A stretch of 43,109 nucleotides of DNA. Origin: a virus. Below are positions 21,936 through 29,722 of this stretch, in pieces (the first letter of the stretch is position 1; each line of letters starts with the position of its first letter). Below the pieces are notes generated by a model that saw nothing but the letters and a program-made list of their open reading frames with translations, did not search any database and was not told the DNA's origin. The translations under genes were made by a program, and so were the position numbers. Location: positions 1 through 43,109 of the IMG/VR virus record IMGVR_UViG_3300025108_000115, one strand, 5' to 3'.

Positions 21936-22221
21936 AGAGTTTGAGGAGTTTGCTAACTCTTGCGGTATGTCATTTACTCAACTTGAAGAGTATGACACGC
22001 AGGTTGAACCTGACACCAACCAACTCAAAGAACTAGCTGACCTTGTATATGTCTGCTTCCAATATGCAGCTGCTAGAGGATGGCCATTAGATGAAGCTCT
22101 AGATAGAGTTTACGGCTCCAATATGTCCAAGCTGGTCGATGGTAAACCCCTGCGTCGTGAAGACGGGAAGGTGTTGAAAGGCCCTAACTACAAACCACCT
22201 TACCTAGAAGATTTAGTTTAA
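21817..22221 (+). CDS. MazG-like nucleoside triphosphate pyrophosphohydrolase
   Basis: 134 residues from ATG 21817; ATG 21841 (MGQAIQFRKVM) is an alternative. All-alpha NTP pyrophosphatase features: LRLIVEEFEEFAN (E-x2-E type metal site) and QLKELADLVYVCFQYAAARG (E-x2-D). The C-terminus has KLVDGKPLRREDGKVLKG and PNYKPP, as in phage MazG proteins. Possible roles are dNTP cleansing or lowering (p)ppGpp as proposed for cyanophage MazG. It overlaps DUF3310 by 119 bases and ends on the RNR ATG. Confidence 0.8.
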   Translation: MLFQAPDLMGQAIQFRKVMNQPIATENAVVHTLQLRLIVEEFEEFANSCGMSFTQLEEYDTQVEPDTNQLKELADLVYVCFQYAAARGWPLDEALDRVYGSNMSKLVDGKPLRREDGKVLKGPNYKPPYLEDLV

Positions 22222-23591
22222 TGTCCAAATACATTGCAAGAACAGGTCGAGTTCAGAGCTGGCTCGATAACCCTGAATCAAGGCTCCCAGTGTCATGCAC
22301 TGTGTTTGTTGTAGAAGACTCTATGGAGGGTCCAAATGGAATCGAAGCATCATGGCGATTCGTTAGCCACGCCTTACGGAATGCCGCTGGAGTCGCTGTC
22401 CATTTATCTAAACTCCGTCCAAGGGGTACAGAGAATGGAAAGGGTCTCGTCTCTTCAGGTCCAGTGTCGTTTGCAAGGATCTACTCTGGACTTAACGAAA
22501 CTTTAAGGAGAGGCGGACACTACAAAAATGGCGCTTGCGTTATTACATTAGACCTCAATCATAAAGACGTAGAGGAGTTCGTAGACGCTACCCGTCAAGA
22601 ACTTCCTTGGGTCAAAAAGTGTCTACAAGTTACTCCCAAATGGTGGCATGAAACCAGCGAGCTTCTCAGAAATAAGATCCTACGAGGTATCCAATCAGGC
22701 GACATCTGGCTCTCGAAAGTCAAGCATGATCAGAATGGTGAGCGAATTTTTTCGAATGTTTGCCTCGAGATCTTCCTCAAATCCAGAGGCACCTGTCTCC
22801 TTGAACACGTCAACGTTGGTAACTGTGAGATTGACGGGCTTGTCCCCGCTTTCACTCAAGGTATGTCCAACTTGTGCGGCCTCCATTCAAAGACAGGTGT
22901 CGGAGCAACTGGAGAATACCTCGCCCCTGAGGAAGATAAGCAAGTGGGCCTTGGAATCCTTGGGCTTGCCAACTTTCTACGGCGTCAAGGTGTTAGCTAC
23001 GCCGCCTTCGGAGAAGCCTTAAGAGATTTAGATGACCTTAATAAAGACTGGACTCCTGCTATCTGCCTTGCTACTGAGCTGCGTTCCGCCATTAATGTCG
23101 CTGCTAACATTGCACGTGCTCATGGGATGGCGAGAGCCTTTACTATCGCTCCCACAGCCTCCTGCTCCTACAACTACACAGACCTCGACGGTTATACAAC
23201 CTGCCCAGAAATAGCACCTCCTATTAGTCGTCATATTGATCGTGACTCAGGCACCTTTGGAGTCCAGAGTTATGACTATGGCGATGTGGAGATTGCTAGT
23301 GAGGTTGGTTGGGATGCATATAAATCAGTAGCTGATGGTATTTGTCAGCTCTTTACTAATACCGGCCTCTTCCACGGTTATTCATATAATTCGTGGAGCG
23401 ACGTAGTTACATACGATCAGGCTTTTATCGAGGATTGGTTTAACTCTCCTCAAACCTCGCTCTACTATGCCCTACAGGTGATGCCAGACACACTCCGAAA
23501 GGATGATGTCACATCGATCCTTGATGAGGACTACCACGATATTTTTGGAATAGAAGAGGAGGACAACTTTTGTCTTTCTTGTGCAGAATAA
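22221..23591 (+). CDS. nrdA: Ribonucleotide reductase, large (alpha) subunit, short class I type
   Basis: 456 residues, far shorter than E. coli NrdA (761), with no ATP-cone. Catalytic N179-C181-E183 (SNVCLEIFL), redox Cys C26 (VSCTVF) and about C219 (NLCGL), the radical-transfer Tyr pair Y415-Y416 (SLYYAL) and a C-terminal CLSCAE tail that accepts electrons from thioredoxin-like proteins. The Tyr pair and the adjacent beta-subunit gene argue for class I; cyanophage homologues were once called class II. It makes dNDPs for phage DNA. Confidence 0.88.
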   Translation: MSKYIARTGRVQSWLDNPESRLPVSCTVFVVEDSMEGPNGIEASWRFVSHALRNAAGVAVHLSKLRPRGTENGKGLVSSGPVSFARIYSGLNETLRRGGHYKNGACVITLDLNHKDVEEFVDATRQELPWVKKCLQVTPKWWHETSELLRNKILRGIQSGDIWLSKVKHDQNGERIFSNVCLEIFLKSRGTCLLEHVNVGNCEIDGLVPAFTQGMSNLCGLHSKTGVGATGEYLAPEEDKQVGLGILGLANFLRRQGVSYAAFGEALRDLDDLNKDWTPAICLATELRSAINVAANIARAHGMARAFTIAPTASCSYNYTDLDGYTTCPEIAPPISRHIDRDSGTFGVQSYDYGDVEIASEVGWDAYKSVADGICQLFTNTGLFHGYSYNSWSDVVTYDQAFIEDWFNSPQTSLYYALQVMPDTLRKDDVTSILDEDYHDIFGIEEEDNFCLSCAE

Positions 23592-24311
23592 ATGTCTAAG
23601 TACACACAAATCTTGTCTAGGAAAAGAACCTGGACCCCAGTAGCAGTTACAGCGGGCGAGCTAAAGCCTGGATCGGAGGAAACAATCTACCGATGCTTAG
23701 CTCTCCGCGCGCTCGAACTTCCGGTGAAAGAGATGTTGGCCCAAGGTCTTGAGCGCCACCTACCTGATGACCCCGGAGTTCTACCCGCACTTCAATCCAA
23801 CATGGCCGATGAAGACAAGCATGATCGGGCTCTCAATTTTATCGTTGACGTTCACGGCGTTAACGATGGAGCTGAAAGGGAGGCCGAAAGAATCCGCGAG
23901 GCTTGGCTCAGCGATCCGTCACATCCGATCCTCAAGACGGCAATTCTTGAGCGGTCAGTCTTTTTCGTACTCCTACCCTTCTTTAGGTTTTGTGGAGACG
24001 TCGGAATCCGTACAGTTGCCAGCGACATCTCACGGGACGAGCAGACCCATACGGCTCTCCATGCAATGTGTGCCCACGACATCGGAGAGAAGACCACACC
24101 TGCCCTCAACAAGCTCCGACGAGCCACTGTTGCTTGGGCTATGGATAAGTTAGGCCACTCCTCAGACAAGCACCTTAATAAGGAGTTCTGGATGAGACAG
24201 TCGGACTCTCTTTATCATCAAGGTAAAGCCCCAGGACTCGTTGAAACTCAGCGAGCCAGGATGCCTTGCTTCTTTGAAACATCTAACGTTAATTTACCGC
24301 AATATGGCTGA
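23592..24311 (+). CDS. nrdB: Ribonucleotide reductase, small (beta) subunit, no standard radical tyrosine
   Basis: 239 residues against 376 in E. coli NrdB. Two ExxH metal motifs are clear, E74-D-K-H77 and E150-Q-T-H153, with further acidic ligands likely at E42 and E120 (ILERSVFF). Four residues after H77, where E. coli has radical Tyr122, this protein has Leu (HDRAL), and no Tyr lies in that helix. A published reannotation of the cyanophage (P-SSP7 type) RNR describes such tyrosine-less class I beta subunits. The gene starts directly after the alpha subunit's stop. Confidence 0.78.
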   Translation: MSKYTQILSRKRTWTPVAVTAGELKPGSEETIYRCLALRALELPVKEMLAQGLERHLPDDPGVLPALQSNMADEDKHDRALNFIVDVHGVNDGAEREAERIREAWLSDPSHPILKTAILERSVFFVLLPFFRFCGDVGIRTVASDISRDEQTHTALHAMCAHDIGEKTTPALNKLRRATVAWAMDKLGHSSDKHLNKEFWMRQSDSLYHQGKAPGLVETQRARMPCFFETSNVNLPQYG

Positions 24312-24489
24312 TTTAGAAGCTGATGATGTCTTTGGGACTGGAACGCCCCTAGATAAATTATGCGATGAACTGTCTAATATGTATCCACCCACTAACCCTT
24401 CGCCTACTGATGATGACCGATTGATAATGTATCGATCAGGACAACGTTCAGTAGTGGAATATATTCTCGCTAAAAAAGAAAATGTGTAG
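24304..24489 (+). CDS. Small acidic hypothetical protein
   Basis: 61 residues from ATG 24304, overlapping the RNR beta stop. An in-frame TTG at 24241 would add 21 unrelated residues and is rejected. Acidic N-terminus (MADLEADDVFGTGTPLDKL), then TDDDRLIMYRSGQRSVVEYI. Similar small proteins sit just before the portal region in T7-like phages. It overlaps the next gene by eight bases. Function unknown. Confidence 0.65.
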   Translation: MADLEADDVFGTGTPLDKLCDELSNMYPPTNPSPTDDDRLIMYRSGQRSVVEYILAKKENV

Positions 24490-24892
24490 TTCTCCTAGAC
24501 CCCCAAGCCAGCCTAAGTATGAGGCCCCTGAACCACTACCTGCTCCACCTCCTCCAGCACCTCTACCCCTACCCCCACCACCAGCTCCACTCCCTCCAAT
24601 GGTGGCGGCCCCTCCAGCCCCTCCGGTTGCTCCACCGGCTCCACCGCCAATGGTGCCCATGATGCCTCCTCCTCCTCCAGCTCCTGTTCTTGCTCCTCAG
24701 GCTGCTCCCCCTCCGACTCTTACTGGTCAGGATGATGAAACTCCTGTAGTGAAAAGACGTAAGTCAAAACGTAAGGAACTACAGCAAGCTTCCGGTGGAA
24801 CTGACGCTTTGAGGATCCCTCTGGATAAGTCAAAAGCAATTGGTGCCGGTAAAGGTAGTACTGGTTCAACTGGTTTAAATATTCCTAAATAA
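24482..24892 (+). CDS. Proline-rich structural-type protein upstream of portal
   Basis: 136 residues. Residues 4-78 are mostly Pro and Ala (runs such as PAPPPPAPLPLPPPP), then a basic patch (VVKRRKSKRKELQQ) and a conserved-looking end (GGTDALRIPLDKS, TGLNIPK). The RIPL...GLNIP ending is common in small proteins beside portals of podoviruses (from memory). It may be a virion or head-tail accessory protein. The Pro-rich part should be extended and poorly structured. Confidence 0.65.
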   Translation: MCSSPRPPSQPKYEAPEPLPAPPPPAPLPLPPPPAPLPPMVAAPPAPPVAPPAPPPMVPMMPPPPPAPVLAPQAAPPPTLTGQDDETPVVKRRKSKRKELQQASGGTDALRIPLDKSKAIGAGKGSTGSTGLNIPK

Positions 24893-24895
24893 CAA

Positions 24896-26527
24896 ATGAA
24901 AGACTCTGCCCAATCGAGATATCAATTTCTCACATCGGACAGGGAACAATTCCTAGAGATGGGCCGACGGTGTGCCTCCCTTACGATCCCCTATCTTCTT
25001 ACTGAAGAAGGGTTATCGGAGGGTGGTCCCTTACATACACCGTGGCAGTCTGTTGGAAGCAAGGGCGTAAATGTGCTCTCATCCAAGATGATGCAGAGCC
25101 TATTCCCCATCACGACGAAGTTCTTTAAACTTCAGATTAACGATGCTGAGCTGGCTTCTATGCCAGACATGGATGCAACAGTTAGATCTGAGATCGATCT
25201 CTCCCTCGCCAAGATGGAGCGGATCATCATGCAGCAGGTAAGCGAGTCAAATGACCGTGTGTACCTTCATGCTGCTATGAAGCACTTAGTAGTAACAGGC
25301 AATGCACTTGTGTATGCCGGGAAGAAAGCCCTTAAAACGTTCCCCCTAGATAGATATGTCATCAACCGAGATGGCGATGGAACAGTAGTAGAGATCGTCA
25401 CTAAAGAAGTAATTGCACGGGAGTTACTGCCCGCCGAGTTCCAGAAGCCTGCTGTTGAGCGTGATGCCAATGCAGTCGGAGAGGATGGTCCAAAGTTCGG
25501 CGTGGTTGACGGTAAGGGACGCAATGGTACTGATGACGCTGTTGTCTATACCCATGTAACCCACTCTGATGGCCAACACAAATGGCATCAGGAATGTGAC
25601 GGTAAGGTATTACCAGGAAGCAAGTCTTCTTCCCCCATTGGTTCATCCCCCTGGCTTCCCCTCCGCTTTAATGTGGTGGACTCAGAAGCATATGGACGGG
25701 GACGAGTAGAAGAGTTCCTAGGTGATCTGACCAGCCTTGAGTCTCTGATGAAGTCCTTGGTCCAAGGTTCAGCAGCTGCTGCAAAGGTTGTGTTTATGGT
25801 TAGTCCTAGTGCTACCACTAAGCCACAGTCTTTAGCCCAAGCTGCAACAGGAGCAATTATCCAGGGTCGTCCTGATGATGTTGGTGTAGTTCAAGTTGGT
25901 AAGACAGCAGACTTCAAGACAGTTCAGGACATGATCTCAAACCTCACTCAGAGGCTCTCAGATGCGTTCCTTGTGCTGTCTGTTCGACAATCTGAACGAA
26001 CTACCGCAGAAGAGATTAGAGCCACCCAGCAAGAGCTTAACGAGCAGTTAGGCGGTATCTTCGGTAACCTTACCGCAGAGCTATTGCAGCCTTATCTCTC
26101 ACGCAAGCTACAGCTATTAACACGATCAAAGAAGATCCCATCCCTACCTAAAGGCTTGGTTCTTCCTACCGTAGTGGCTGGCCTGAATGGTATTGGCCGT
26201 GGTCAGGATCGTCAGGCATTGATGGAGTTTGTAGGGACTATTGCACAAGCAATGGGGCCTGAAGCTTTACAGGCTTATATCAATCCCCAAGAGTTCCTTA
26301 AGCGTCTTGCAGCTTCCTCAGGTATTGACAGCCTTGGCCTAGTCAAAGGTGAAGAGCAATTAGCTCAAGAGAAGCAGCAGGCACAGGAACAAGCAACACA
26401 ACAACAAGTAATGGGTCAAATAGGTCAGCTCGCTAAGAGCCCTATGGCCGAACAAATGATGGGACAACAAACAGATGACGGACAGCAACAACCAACCCCC
26501 GAAGCGCCGCCGAGCCCGGCAGGGTGA
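24896..26527 (+). CDS. Portal / head-tail connector (T7 gp8-like)
   Basis: 543 residues, the T7 gp8 size. The N-terminus (RYQFLTSDREQFLEMGRRCA, TPWQSVGSKGVNVLSSKMMQ, SLFPITTKFFKLQI) is typical of podovirus portals, as is GRGRVEEFLGDLTSLESLMK. The C-terminus is Gln-rich (QEKQQAQEQATQQQ). It forms the dodecameric ring through which DNA is packaged and ejected. It heads the virion cassette. Confidence 0.92.
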   Translation: MKDSAQSRYQFLTSDREQFLEMGRRCASLTIPYLLTEEGLSEGGPLHTPWQSVGSKGVNVLSSKMMQSLFPITTKFFKLQINDAELASMPDMDATVRSEIDLSLAKMERIIMQQVSESNDRVYLHAAMKHLVVTGNALVYAGKKALKTFPLDRYVINRDGDGTVVEIVTKEVIARELLPAEFQKPAVERDANAVGEDGPKFGVVDGKGRNGTDDAVVYTHVTHSDGQHKWHQECDGKVLPGSKSSSPIGSSPWLPLRFNVVDSEAYGRGRVEEFLGDLTSLESLMKSLVQGSAAAAKVVFMVSPSATTKPQSLAQAATGAIIQGRPDDVGVVQVGKTADFKTVQDMISNLTQRLSDAFLVLSVRQSERTTAEEIRATQQELNEQLGGIFGNLTAELLQPYLSRKLQLLTRSKKIPSLPKGLVLPTVVAGLNGIGRGQDRQALMEFVGTIAQAMGPEALQAYINPQEFLKRLAASSGIDSLGLVKGEEQLAQEKQQAQEQATQQQVMGQIGQLAKSPMAEQMMGQQTDDGQQQPTPEAPPSPAG

Positions 26528-26732
26528 CGGTTCTTTTAGAGCCGATAATCCAGCAACCCCTCATAACGAGGCCTGGGAAGCAGTCGACTTGGCGGGAAGT
26601 GTGTCCACAAAGGAAGTAAAACACACAATTAAACAAAAGGTAGGTGGTACATCTGAAGCCACCCCTGGTAAATATTCCAAGAAAAAAAAGATCCGGCCCA
26701 CCTTCGGATCAGTCACTACCGTATACAACTAA
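26475..26732 (+). CDS. Small basic protein overlapping portal 3' end
   Basis: 85 residues in a different frame from the portal; overlap 53 bases. Basic N-terminus (PPKRRRARQGDGSFRADNP), a middle (KEVKHTIKQKVGG) and a basic end (KKKKIRPTFGSVTTVYN). It precedes the scaffold gene by three bases. Similar small basic proteins occur between portal and scaffold in T7-like marine phages; the role is unknown. Confidence 0.6.
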   Translation: MTDSNNQPPKRRRARQGDGSFRADNPATPHNEAWEAVDLAGSVSTKEVKHTIKQKVGGTSEATPGKYSKKKKIRPTFGSVTTVYN

Positions 26733-26735
26733 ATT

Positions 26736-27578
26736 ATGGCTACCACCACCTTCGATCCTTCAGAAGGACCATCACCCGAGCAGATTGCTGCTGAGACATC
26801 TGCTTTGGAGCAAGGCGAAAAGATCGCCCAGATGCAACAGGAGGATCGTGATCGTGCATTCCAACAAACAGAAGGCGAGAACGATGACGTCAGCCTTATT
26901 GGGGGGAAGTTCAAATCTCAAGACGACCTCCTAAAGGCCTATGAGCAACTTCAACAGAAGCTAGGGCAGCCATCAGAAGAAGATACAGAAGAAGGCACAG
27001 AAGAGTCTCAAGTAGATGAGGTCTCTGAAGACGAAGCCCCTGTAGAAGAAGCTGTAGAGGTTACCGAAACTGTCAGCTATATGCATGAGCTGAATAAAGA
27101 GTTTTCAACTCAAGGTGCCCTATCTGAGGAGGCTGTTGATCGATTGTCTTCGATGGATTCTAAGGATCTAATTAAGGCCTATCTTCAATATAATCAGCAG
27201 GCTCAGTCAGCTCGAGTACAACAGTCTGAGATTGATTCCATTCAGGAATCTATCGGTGGTCCTGATGCATATTCTGAGATGATTGCATGGGCAGCTGAGT
27301 CTCTACCTGCAAATGAAATTGCTGAATATAATCAAGTCACTAATTCGGGAGACCCTGTAGCAATTAAGTTTGCTGTGGCTGCTCTCCATAACCGTTATAC
27401 CGGGCAGGTTGGAAGTGAGGCTCCACTAGTAACTGGACGCAAGGCATCATCAACCAGCAAAATATTCCGCTCACATGGTGAGCTAAGCCGTGCTATTGCT
27501 GACCCACGTTATTCGACAGATGAAGCCTATCGTCAAGATGTCGAAGCTCGCCTTGCTCGTAGTAAAGACCTTTTGTAA
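26736..27578 (+). CDS. Scaffolding protein (T7 gp9-like)
   Basis: 280 residues, strongly acidic with low-complexity Glu/Asp runs (EEDTEEGTEESQVDEVSEDE) and predicted coiled, as for scaffold proteins. It carries GGKFKSQDDLLKAYEQLQQK, a phrase common in this family, and a basic C-terminus for capsid contact. It directs capsid assembly and leaves before DNA entry. Position between portal and capsid matches T7. Confidence 0.88.
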   Translation: MATTTFDPSEGPSPEQIAAETSALEQGEKIAQMQQEDRDRAFQQTEGENDDVSLIGGKFKSQDDLLKAYEQLQQKLGQPSEEDTEEGTEESQVDEVSEDEAPVEEAVEVTETVSYMHELNKEFSTQGALSEEAVDRLSSMDSKDLIKAYLQYNQQAQSARVQQSEIDSIQESIGGPDAYSEMIAWAAESLPANEIAEYNQVTNSGDPVAIKFAVAALHNRYTGQVGSEAPLVTGRKASSTSKIFRSHGELSRAIADPRYSTDEAYRQDVEARLARSKDLL

Positions 27579-27587
27579 TCCATAGTT

Positions 27588-27660
27588 CGTTCATCCCATG
27601 AAGCGCTTAGTTTGTGCTATTCGCTTCATACGGACGCAGCCGCCTTTTCATGGAACGGGG
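27588..27660 (+). ncRNA. Candidate glutamine riboswitch (Downstream-peptide type)
   Basis: CGTTC (27588-27592) pairs with GAACG (27653-27657) as P1. An 8-bp hairpin ATGAAGCG/CGCTTCAT (27598-27629) follows, then ACGGACGCAGCCGCC and CATGGAACG. The phrases CGTTCATCC, GGACG-cAG and GGAACG match my memory of the Downstream-peptide / glnA RNA class, which binds L-glutamine in cyanobacteria. A strong Shine-Dalgarno (GGGGGAGAGG) begins at the 3' edge of P1, so ligand binding could control translation of the short gene at 27669. Confidence 0.65.
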
Positions 27661-27668
27661 GAGAGGTT

Positions 27669-27782
27669 ATGGATTTACCAATGACTGAACTACAAGTAAA
27701 GCAAGCGTTACGCCTTCAGAAGGCTGCCCAGAAAACAACCAAGCTCACCTATAGAGGTGTCCAATACTTAATGACTAAGTAA
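27669..27782 (+). CDS. Short DUF4278-like peptide (37 aa) under the riboswitch candidate
   Basis: ATG 27669 to TAA 27782, with GGGGGAGAGG 3-12 bases before the start. It begins MDLPMTELQVKQALRLQKAA and ends KLTYRGVQYLMTK. The KLTYRGVxY motif is the core of DUF4278, a cyanobacterial small-protein domain found, as I recall, in the nitrogen regulator PirA and in peptides downstream of glutamine riboswitches. Inserted between scaffold and capsid, it is not a T7 gene. A role in altering host nitrogen or arginine metabolism through PII is possible but inferred. Confidence 0.6.
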   Translation: MDLPMTELQVKQALRLQKAAQKTTKLTYRGVQYLMTK

Positions 27783-28033
27783 GCTTATCTAAATTTCCTT
27801 GTAAAACTCCCAAGGATGGTTACGGACCCAGGTATGGAAAGCCTGGGTGTCTGCCAGATGGTGTAGGAAGGGTTCGACTCCCTTCCCTGGTATAGCCCTT
27901 TGAGCCCGCTACGGTGGACAACTCTCTGGGTGCTAGCGCCCCGACTATGGCCTAAATAGTCAAACCTTAAAATAAAAGCTTTTTAAAAATTGAAGGATCC
28001 ATAGCTTATAAGAACTTACTTACTTTTAATTAA
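27783..28033. other. Hairpin-rich capsid leader (251 bp)
   Basis: No gene seen. Hairpins in order: ACCCAGG/CCTGGGT around 27827-27849; GGAAGGG-TTCGACT-CCCTTCC (27866-27886), which resembles a tRNA T-arm including the GGTTCGA box; GGGTGCT/AGCGCCC near 27929-27942; GACTAT/ATAGTC near 27944-27962. AT-rich sequence follows to the capsid ATG. It could be a structured leader of the most expressed gene, a processing site or a decayed RNA gene. Confidence 0.5.
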
Positions 28034-29056
28034 ATGACAAACATCAATACGGGCTGGGTAGGCCCTAACGTTGCTAACGGCGGACGTACATCTGCTCAGA
28101 ACTACGATACCCGCTACGCAACCGCGCTTAAATTATTTTCAGGCGAGGTGTATAATGCGTTCAATGATGCAACTATCTTCAAAGGATTAGTCCGTAACTA
28201 TTCACTTAGAGGAGGCAAATCAAAGCAATTCTTGTTCAGCGGGAAGCTCGAAAGTGGCTACCACACACCTGGGACCCCAATCCTTGGTGATGCTGGACTG
28301 AAGTCGGCTGAGAAAACGATCATCATGGACGACCTGTTGGTCTCCAGCCAGTTCGTCTACAGCCTTGACGAGATTCTTTCTCAGTGGTCCACACGCAGCG
28401 AGATAAGCAAGCAAATCGGTGAGGCATTAGCCATTCACTACGATGAGCGCATTGCTCGCGTCTTGGCTGCTGCCTCCGGCGCTGCTGCTCCTGTAACCGG
28501 CCAAGATGGCGGCTTCCAGGTGAAGATTGGTGCCTCCGGTACTAACGATGCTCAGGCAATCGTCGACGGTTTCTTCGAGTGTGCAAGCGTCCTCGATGAG
28601 CGTTCAGCCCCTCAGGACGGGAGATGCGCGATTTTGTCGCCTAGACAATACTATTCCCTGATCTCTTCTGTAGATACCAACATCCTGAACCGTGAGATCG
28701 GTAATAGCCAGGGTGACATGAATAGCGGCAAGGGCCTCTACTCAATCGCTGGTATTCGCATCTACAAGTCCAACGTTCTTGCTTCCCTCTATGGAGTGGA
28801 TCTGAGCGTTGATCCTGGTGATTCAACTTCCAGCGGTGAGAACAATGGTTCCTACCGTCCTTCCATCGACAACCTCGCTGGCCTCGTCTTCCACAAGGAA
28901 GCTGCTGGTGTTGTTGAGTCGATTGCTCCTTCCATCGAAACGACCTCCGGCTCGTTCCGTGTCCAGTACCAAGGCGATCTGATCGTCGGCAAGCTCGCAA
29001 TGGGCTGCGATCATCTCCGCACTGGTGTGGCAGGTGCCTTCTTGGCAGCTGACTGA
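28034..29056 (+). CDS. Major capsid protein (T7 gp10-like)
   Basis: 340 residues (T7 gp10A 345). Typical phrases: ALKLFSGEVYNAFNDATIFK, RGGKSKQFLFSGKLESGYH, PGTPILGDAG, VYSLDEILSQWSTRSEISKQ and YSIAGIRIYKSNVL. It builds the icosahedral shell (HK97 fold). Codon use is richer in C-ending codons than its neighbours, consistent with high expression. A hairpin terminator follows the stop, as Tphi follows gene 10 in T7. Confidence 0.93.
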   Translation: MTNINTGWVGPNVANGGRTSAQNYDTRYATALKLFSGEVYNAFNDATIFKGLVRNYSLRGGKSKQFLFSGKLESGYHTPGTPILGDAGLKSAEKTIIMDDLLVSSQFVYSLDEILSQWSTRSEISKQIGEALAIHYDERIARVLAAASGAAAPVTGQDGGFQVKIGASGTNDAQAIVDGFFECASVLDERSAPQDGRCAILSPRQYYSLISSVDTNILNREIGNSQGDMNSGKGLYSIAGIRIYKSNVLASLYGVDLSVDPGDSTSSGENNGSYRPSIDNLAGLVFHKEAAGVVESIAPSIETTSGSFRVQYQGDLIVGKLAMGCDHLRTGVAGAFLAAD

Positions 29057-29070
29057 TAAGTAAATCCTTT

Positions 29071-29087
29071 GGCCCTTCGGGGCCTTT
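29071..29087 (+). terminator. Terminator-like hairpin after capsid gene
   Basis: GGCCC-TTCG-GGGCC (29071-29084) followed by TTT only. The T-run is short, so it may act as a partial terminator that sets capsid above tail gene expression, similar in position to T7 Tphi. Confidence 0.65.
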
Positions 29088-29113
29088 GGACTTCCCATTT
29101 CCTAAGTAAATTA

Positions 29114-29710
29114 ATGGCAACTACTAAATCAAACCGTCTATCAGCGGTAAACATTATTCTTTCAAATATCGGTCAAGCTCCAGTAACAGTGCTTGATTCA
29201 GGTAACCCACTCGTAGAGATGGCTGAGCTGACCCTAGATGAGATCACTAGAGCTGTTTTGGCTGAAGGTTGGGAGTACAACACAGAGCGCAATTATCCCT
29301 TCACACCAAATACTTCTGGCTTCATCACCATCCCTGCTAATGTCCTAGCTATTGATGCTAAGCCAGGTAACGGTCAACAGACTGTCATTCGTGGTGGGAG
29401 ACTATATGACCGAGTTTCTCATAGTTATGCCTTTTCAGGCGAGCAATTTCTAGATGTCACATGGTTGTTTGAGTTTGATGATCTCCCTGAAGCATATAAG
29501 AACTACATCACAATTCGTGCTGCCAATGTATTTGCAGGCCGCTCTGTAGGTTCTAAAGAAGCGGTCCAATTTGGTCAGCGCGAAGAGACTGTTGCTAGAG
29601 CAACCATGCTTGAATATGACACCCAACAGGGTAACTACACAATCTTCCAAGATGCTGATGGGGGTGATACTTACCAGCAGCGTGCTTATCGTCCATTGGG
29701 AACAGTATAA
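29114..29710 (+). CDS. Tail tubular protein A (T7 gp11-like)
   Basis: 198 residues from ATG 29114; an in-frame TTG at 29069 lies inside the terminator region and is rejected. Typical opening (SAVNIILSNIGQAPV), then LDEITRAVLAEGWEYNTERN and FDDLPEAYKNYITIRAANVF. It forms the upper tail ring between portal and nozzle. It is 12 bases from the next gene, tail tube B. Confidence 0.9.
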   Translation: MATTKSNRLSAVNIILSNIGQAPVTVLDSGNPLVEMAELTLDEITRAVLAEGWEYNTERNYPFTPNTSGFITIPANVLAIDAKPGNGQQTVIRGGRLYDRVSHSYAFSGEQFLDVTWLFEFDDLPEAYKNYITIRAANVFAGRSVGSKEAVQFGQREETVARATMLEYDTQQGNYTIFQDADGGDTYQQRAYRPLGTV

Positions 29711-29722
29711 AGGTTTTAAATT

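Noticed and set aside
27817-27893. A functional tRNA ending in the T-arm-like hairpin
   Set aside because: No 7-bp acceptor partner for CCCTGGT at the right distance and no D or anticodon arm fits.
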